A DNA stretch of 64,000 nt from NCBI RefSeq assembly GCF_019798055.1, contig NZ_JAHOPH010000017.1:18047-82046 (forward strand), written 5' to 3'. This stretch comes from Salsipaludibacter albus. Lineage in GTDB: Bacteria; Actinomycetota; Nitriliruptoria; Nitriliruptorales; Nitriliruptoraceae. Positions 60,418-64,000 of the stretch are shown here, piece after piece. The notes below the pieces were generated by a model, which saw nothing but the letters and a program-made list of their open reading frames with translations, was not told where the DNA came from and searched no databases. Every line of letters starts with the position of its first letter. The stretch's first letter is position 1. The translations under genes and the position numbers were made by a program.

Positions 60418-61547
60418 CGGGCGACCGAGACGTGGAGGTGGTCGTAGTGGCCGCCGGTGGGGGTGGACTCGTCGTAGGCAGCGCCGGGTCGGTAGGGCCG
60501 CCATCCCTGGTCGTCGCGGTTGGCGTTCCAGATCCGTCCGTCCCACACCACGTAGGTCACCTCGAGCACGGCGTGATAGGTCCGAAACCACTCCGCCCAC
60601 ATCCACCCTGCCGCCCGTTCCGCTTCGGTCGGAAACGCGCCGATGGTGCCGACGGTGAAGTCACACGCCCGCCCGGACGGGTGGTCCGAGGTCGGGTTGG
60701 TGGGACGCTGGCCCCAGCACCCGATCCCTGCCGGCCATGATCCCCCCGCTGCGGCCAACGTCTGCCGGTACAGGTTGTCGGCCACCCCGGTGACACACCC
60801 GCCGGTGCCGGTCGGGTCCACCAACCCACAGCCCGAGGACATCCCGGTGTAGGGGACCGGCGGCGCCGGCAGGCCGTCCACGACCACGGGTGGGGCGGCG
60901 CCGCCGACTGCGGTGTAGCGGACGGTCAGGTCGTTGACCCGCTCCACGTAGGCCGCGACCGTGCGCACACATACCGCCTGGCAACCCGTCGCCACGACGT
61001 CGCCAGCCGTGGGGATGCCGGTGGTCGAGTTGGTGACCCGCGAGCAGCCGGCGACGTGACACACCGCGACGGCGTCCAACAGGCTGACCGGCTTGTCCGG
61101 CGCCGTGGCGAGGTGGGCCCGCATCGCCGCGGCGTTGTCACAGAACAGCTGCACCGCACGGGCCAGATGGGTCGTGGGGTCGAACACCGGATGCGCGACC
61201 GGAGGGCGGCTCCCGGTGGGCCAGGTTCCGCCGGCGCCGCCGACGGCGACCCAGGTGGCGGGCATGAACTGCACCAGCCCTGACGCGCCCGAGGTTGCGT
61301 TGACCGCACGCGGATCCCAGCCCGACTCCACGGTGATGTGGGCCGCGATCCGCGCCACCGGTACCTCGCCACACCCGGCCTCGGCCGCATCCAGCAAGGT
61401 GTCGACGATGCCGTCGGCTGCCGCCGGAAGCGCGCCGACGTTCAGCCCTGCTGCCTGGCCGGACATGTCGTCATCGGCCACCAACACGGCCGCAAGCAGG
61501 GCGAATCCCAGCAGGGCGACGATGGTTGCCGATGCAAGTTTGGCCAC
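60414..61547 (-). CDS. Lytic transglycosylase-like peptidoglycan hydrolase
   Basis: 377 residues. An N-terminal signal or anchor (about 6-28) precedes an SLT-like domain: VARIAAHITVESGWDPRAVN (catalytic Glu), then SGASGLVQFMPATWVAVG. The second half (about 230-377) resembles the C-terminal domain seen in actinobacterial transglycosylases and hydrolases (NPTSDHPSGRACDFTVGTIG, ending GGHYDHLHVSVAR), with possible metal-binding His residues. It would open the wall for a conjugation channel, as VirB1/lysozyme-like proteins do. The GTG at 61547 was chosen; longer frame overlaps the intergenic palindrome. It is the first gene of the minus-strand operon. Confidence 0.82.
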   Translation of the reverse strand: MAKLASATIVALLGFALLAAVLVADDDMSGQAAGLNVGALPAAADGIVDTLLDAAEAGCGEVPVARIAAHITVESGWDPRAVNATSGASGLVQFMPATWVAVGGAGGTWPTGSRPPVAHPVFDPTTHLARAVQLFCDNAAAMRAHLATAPDKPVSLLDAVAVCHVAGCSRVTNSTTGIPTAGDVVATGCQAVCVRTVAAYVERVNDLTVRYTAVGGAAPPVVVDGLPAPPVPYTGMSSGCGLVDPTGTGGCVTGVADNLYRQTLAAAGGSWPAGIGCWGQRPTNPTSDHPSGRACDFTVGTIGAFPTEAERAAGWMWAEWFRTYHAVLEVTYVVWDGRIWNANRDDQGWRPYRPGAAYDESTPTGGHYDHLHVSVAR

Positions 61548-61620
61548 CTGGTGACTTTCTGGTCGGGTCGTGCTTATCCTCAGGGCGCCGATCCGCCGCG
61601 TCTCCCCCCAACGCGTGGCG

Positions 61621-61643
61621 CTAGAGTCTAACATTAACTCTAG
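61621..61643. promoter_or_regulatory. Palindrome between divergent conjugative operons
   Basis: CTAGAGT (61621-61627) and ACTCTAG (61637-61643) are perfect arms around CTAACATTA. The site is A+T-rich against its surroundings and lies between the transglycosylase gene (minus) and the P-loop-like gene (plus). It is a likely operator that controls both operons, and it may contain a -10 for one of them. Confidence 0.6.
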
Positions 61644-61664
61644 TCACAGCGGGCGGCAGGTTTG

Positions 61665-62156
61665 ATGTCGACACACCACCCACCGGTCCACCTCTCCACC
61701 AACGGCCACCACCACGCACGCCTCGCCGGGTCGACGAGGCCCAGCGTGGTCGGTGCGACCGGCGGTGCCGGCACCTCCACGCTGGCCCGCCACCTCGACT
61801 ACGTCGACCACGCCACCACCCCACCCGCCGACACCGGCCAACCCATGGTCGTCGCTGCGTCGTCCACGGCCGACGCCACCCGGGCGCTGCTCGAGCTGCT
61901 CGAACACCTGCTGCCGCGTGACGGTCGGGTTGTGGTCGCGATCGTCAACGACGGGCTCGGTGGGTGGCCTCCTGCGGTGCGGGCCCGTGCCCGCAACCTC
62001 GACGGCCACGTCGACGCGGTCGTTGACGTGCCCTACGTCCCCATCTGGCGCTACTCCGGCGCCGCCAACGAACCCCCCACCAACGACTACCGCGACGCGA
62101 TCCGTCGGATCTCCCACCTGGCTGCACCCCCCAACTACACAGGAGCTGCCTCATGA
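61665..62156 (+). CDS. ParA/MinD-like protein with degenerate P-loop
   Basis: 163 residues. RPSVVGATGGAGTSTLARHL (about 27-46) has the outline of a deviant Walker A (GGxGxS/T) but lacks the signature Lys residues (GKGGxGK). Later strands (MVVAASSTADATRALLELLE, GRVVVAIVNDGLGG) and the final domain resemble MinD/ParA-type ATPase cores cut short. It may be a non-hydrolysing relative with a partner role in the transfer apparatus. The ATG at 61665 was chosen; TTG precedes it. Its stop overlaps the next ATG by 4 nt, giving a coupled operon. Confidence 0.6.
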   Translation: MSTHHPPVHLSTNGHHHARLAGSTRPSVVGATGGAGTSTLARHLDYVDHATTPPADTGQPMVVAASSTADATRALLELLEHLLPRDGRVVVAIVNDGLGGWPPAVRARARNLDGHVDAVVDVPYVPIWRYSGAANEPPTNDYRDAIRRISHLAAPPNYTGAAS

Positions 62157-62449
62157 ACACCCTGAACGCCACCGTCACCGACCTGCTGATGATCGCCCAG
62201 CAGTTCGACCCCGACGTCGAAGCCCCACCTGGCCTGCAGGGCACCGCCGACACCTTCCTCGGCTGGATGATGTGGGTCGGGCTCGGCGCGGGCATCGCCG
62301 GCCTCATCGTGATCGGCATCATGATGGCCGCCGGCCGCCGCAACCGGTCCTCCATGGCCGCCGACGGCGCCGCCGGCATCCCCTGGGTCCTCGGCGGGCT
62401 CACCCTGATCTCGTTTTCGGTCGGACTCGCCGGCGCCGTGCTGGCCTGA
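62153..62449 (+). CDS. VirB2/TrbC-like small membrane protein
   Basis: 98 residues with two hydrophobic segments (about 35-58 and 75-98) separated by a short basic loop (AAGRRNRSS). Size, topology and place next to a VirB6-like gene match pilin-like or TrbC-type proteins of type IV secretion systems in Gram-positive elements. An N-terminal signal is not clear-cut. AGGAG lies at good spacing before the ATG. It is coupled to the gene before it and is 3 nt from the next. Confidence 0.7.
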   Translation: MNTLNATVTDLLMIAQQFDPDVEAPPGLQGTADTFLGWMMWVGLGAGIAGLIVIGIMMAAGRRNRSSMAADGAAGIPWVLGGLTLISFSVGLAGAVLA

Positions 62450-62452
62450 CCC

Positions 62453-63181
62453 ATGACCGACCAACGCAGGATCCCACTCTGGGCCGTCGCCCTGGCCGCC
62501 GCCGTCGTCCTCACCGGCGTCATCGGCCTCATCCTGCTGCTCGGAAACGACGACCAACCAGACGCCCAACCCACCGAGCCCACGGCCAGCCAGACGCCCG
62601 ACGCGACAGAGCCGACCGCGCCAGACGAGACCACGACGCCGACCGTGTCCGGTGAGGAATGGACCAGTGTCGACGTCGCCGGAATCACCTTGCCCGTGTC
62701 GGAGCAGGCCGGTCCGCACGACCTGTCCGACGGCCGTGCCCAGGACTTCGAACAGACCGAGCTTGGTGCAGTGATGGCGGCGGTCCACTTGGTCCCACGG
62801 CTGAGCGGGTTCGCCACGCCTGCCGTCTTTGAACCGACCATCGAGGAGCAGGTCGTTGCCGGCGAGAACGCACAGCGCCTACTCACGGCCGCCCAAACTG
62901 AGTACGCCGCTGCGGTCGACGCTCAAGGACGCGACGATCCGCGCGCCGCAGGAACTGTGCGTGGGTACCGAGTGCTCTCGTACTCCGACGCGGCCGCAAC
63001 GGTCGAGCTGTGGACAGAGGCTCAGGGCCCTGACGGCACCGTCCGGATCGCCAGCGAGGTGGACCTCATCTGGGATGGCCAATGGAAGGTCCAGGCGCCT
63101 CCCGACGGCGACTGGGCAACGGTCGCCGGAGAGCTCCCCGACACGACAAGCTTCACCGAATTCCCGGAAGGCGTGCGCTGA
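62453..63181 (+). CDS. Membrane-anchored transfer-region protein
   Basis: 242 residues. A short cytoplasmic start is followed by a membrane segment at about 9-31 (LWAVALAAAVVLTGVIGLIL), a Thr/Pro-rich linker (35-65) and an extracytoplasmic domain (about 68-240). The latter includes NAQRLLTAAQTEYAAAVDAQ, ATVELWTEAQGPDGTVRIAS and EVDLIWDGQWKVQAPPDGDW. The last strand pair and WDGQWKV pattern are like NTF2-fold domains of VirB8/TcpC-type proteins, as in the minus-strand gene at 59752. This hints at paralogues, though I could not align them. The stop overlaps the next start. Confidence 0.65.
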   Translation: MTDQRRIPLWAVALAAAVVLTGVIGLILLLGNDDQPDAQPTEPTASQTPDATEPTAPDETTTPTVSGEEWTSVDVAGITLPVSEQAGPHDLSDGRAQDFEQTELGAVMAAVHLVPRLSGFATPAVFEPTIEEQVVAGENAQRLLTAAQTEYAAAVDAQGRDDPRAAGTVRGYRVLSYSDAAATVELWTEAQGPDGTVRIASEVDLIWDGQWKVQAPPDGDWATVAGELPDTTSFTEFPEGVR

Positions 63182-64000
63182 TGCCCACCTGCAACCCGGT
63201 CACAAATCCATTGGGCTGCGCAGCTGAGACCTTCCTGCGAGGCGCTCTCGGGCAGTTCGTGGAGATGCTGAAGGTTGCTGCCGAGTGGATGGTCGCGTTG
63301 GCGTTCGGGTGGTGGATCGAGGTCGATTCGGTTCTCCCGTCGGTGGCGAACACGCCGGTGCGTGGCGAGCTGGCGTGGCTTGCGTTCGCCGTGGTCGTGG
63401 CCGGCCTCGTCGCGGCGGGCATCCGGATCATCGTGGCGCGGCGGGCGGATCCGGCGGTTGACGCGGTCAAGGGCATGGTGATCGTCGCACTGGTGTCGGC
63501 CACCGGCCTGTCGCTGGTGCGGATGCTGGTCCGGGCCGGCGATGAGTGGGCGGCGCAGCTGTTGGCGGCCGGGGTTGACGGGGTGGGTGATGAGGTCATT
63601 GCGGCGTTGTCGCTGACGTCGGTGACCAACCCGGGTGTGGTGTTCATCATGGCGATCGTGATCTTCGTGCTGTCGCTTGCCCAGGCCGTCCTGATGCTGT
63701 TTCGCGAGGGCGCGATCCTGATCCTGACGGGGATGCTCCCGCTGGCCGCGGCCGGACAGCTGACCGGGATCGGCCGGCAGTGGTTTCCCAAGGTGACCGG
63801 GTGGCTGTTGGCGTTGGTGTTCTACAAGCCCGCCGCCGCACTCGTCTACTTCACCGTCTTCCAAGGCCTCGACACCGCCGACACCGGCAACAGCGCGACG
63901 GTGATCTGCCACGCGAACGGCAACGCCAGGATCGGCAGCAACAGCGCGGCCAGCACCGCGACGGTCTCGCCCTGGGACAGACCCCACAGGCCCCAGCCCC
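63181..64000 (+). CDS. TrbL/VirB6-like conjugation protein, cut by right edge
   Basis: The ATG overlaps the previous stop (TGATG). The first 220 residues hold five to six hydrophobic segments with the order seen in VirB6/TrbL-type channel proteins. Examples are AWLAFAVVVAGLVAAGIRII, NPGVVFIMAIVIFVLSLAQA, REGAILILTGMLPLAAAGQL and GWLLALVFYKPAAALVYFTV. From about 63850 the frame stays open but turns hydrophilic and odd (GLDTADTGNSATVICHANGN), unlike the family, while the opposite strand there reads as a membrane segment. A rearrangement joint or misassembly near 63850 is possible. The true C-terminus is not in the window. Confidence 0.7.
   Translation, partial: MPTCNPVTNPLGCAAETFLRGALGQFVEMLKVAAEWMVALAFGWWIEVDSVLPSVANTPVRGELAWLAFAVVVAGLVAAGIRIIVARRADPAVDAVKGMVIVALVSATGLSLVRMLVRAGDEWAAQLLAAGVDGVGDEVIAALSLTSVTNPGVVFIMAIVIFVLSLAQAVLMLFREGAILILTGMLPLAAAGQLTGIGRQWFPKVTGWLLALVFYKPAAALVYFTVFQGLDTADTGNSATVICHANGNARIGSNSAASTATVSPWDRPHRPQP
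63846..64000 (-). CDS. Possible C-terminal end of a minus-strand membrane protein
   Basis: The minus strand from the edge to a TAG at 63846 reads GLWGLSQGETVAVLAALLLP, then ILALPFAWQITVALLPVSAV, a natural-looking membrane segment of about 50 residues. The antisense of a hydrophilic GC-rich frame tends to look hydrophobic, so this could be a mirror artefact. The plus-strand reading of the same bases is, however, less protein-like. Its start is outside the window. Confidence 0.3.
   Translation of the reverse strand, partial: GWGLWGLSQGETVAVLAALLLPILALPFAWQITVALLPVSAVSRPWKTVK

Overview
The window reads as chromosome from a high-G+C actinobacterium. G+C is about 70 % by eye, GTG starts are common, and it carries a mycothiol-dependent isomerase-type protein and a DUF2510/bPH/SHOCT-type protein. 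I cannot name the genus from the sequence alone. About the first 22 kb is ordinary, densely packed chromosomal coding sequence. The rest is mosaic accessory DNA with insertion sequences, gene fragments, several defence-like genes and, at the right end, part of a conjugative element.

Layout. 1-2.5 kb: a LysM-type membrane protein and a small membrane protein. 2.6-4.5 kb: a three-gene TetR-controlled cluster (ester cyclase-like, maleylpyruvate isomerase-like, TetR) whose promoter carries two inverted copies of a tetO-like operator. 4.6-6.36 kb: an IS110-family element with a structured leader that may be its bridge RNA. 6.4-12 kb: a UvrD-like helicase with an HRDC tail, a membrane-anchored beta-propeller protein and an aldo/keto reductase. 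12.1-15.6 kb: a two-component system flanked by two secreted, aspartate-tailed proteins. Both of their promoters carry the same 19-bp direct-repeat motif, which suggests a small regulon. 15.7-21.9 kb: a LacI remnant, tadA, three hydrolase/MOSC genes, a YihY-family membrane protein and a SulP transporter.

22-24 kb: a tyrosine integrase and excisionase lie between a duplicated 5' half of a tRNA-Ser gene and an intact tRNA-Ser(CGA). 24.2-25.3 kb: an IS481-family element with clear inverted repeats, a 6-bp target duplication and a stop codon borrowed from its target. 25.4-57 kb: a variable region. It holds a nuclease-like protein facing a 1136-residue STAND NTPase, a graveyard of fragments, a secreted FG-GAP protein, two PASTA proteins, a dienelactone hydrolase paired with a large membrane hydrolase, a fused MntA-HepT-like protein, two further proteins with HEPN-like RxxxxH motifs, an IS256 copy, an ImmA/IrrE-DUF4411 pair, a second IS110 copy, a protein joining PD-(D/E)xK and GIY-YIG nuclease motifs, and a bactofilin-like protein. 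This is the usual look of an island that has collected defence and toxin-antitoxin genes.

57-64 kb: part of an integrative conjugative element. On the minus strand are a lytic transglycosylase, an anchored secreted protein, an AAA ATPase, a small basic protein and a protein with six tandem zinc-binding repeats. On the plus strand are a P-loop-like protein, a VirB2-like small membrane protein, an anchored protein and a TrbL/VirB6-like protein cut by the right edge. A palindrome lies between the two divergent operons.

The best candidates for undescribed biology are the STAND NTPase locus (26.5-30 kb), the dual-nuclease protein (50.8-51.7 kb), the fused NTase-HEPN protein with neighbouring HEPN-like genes (40-46 kb), the six-repeat zinc protein inside the conjugative operon, and the regulon around the two-component system. 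All functional calls come from reading motifs by eye; no database search was possible.
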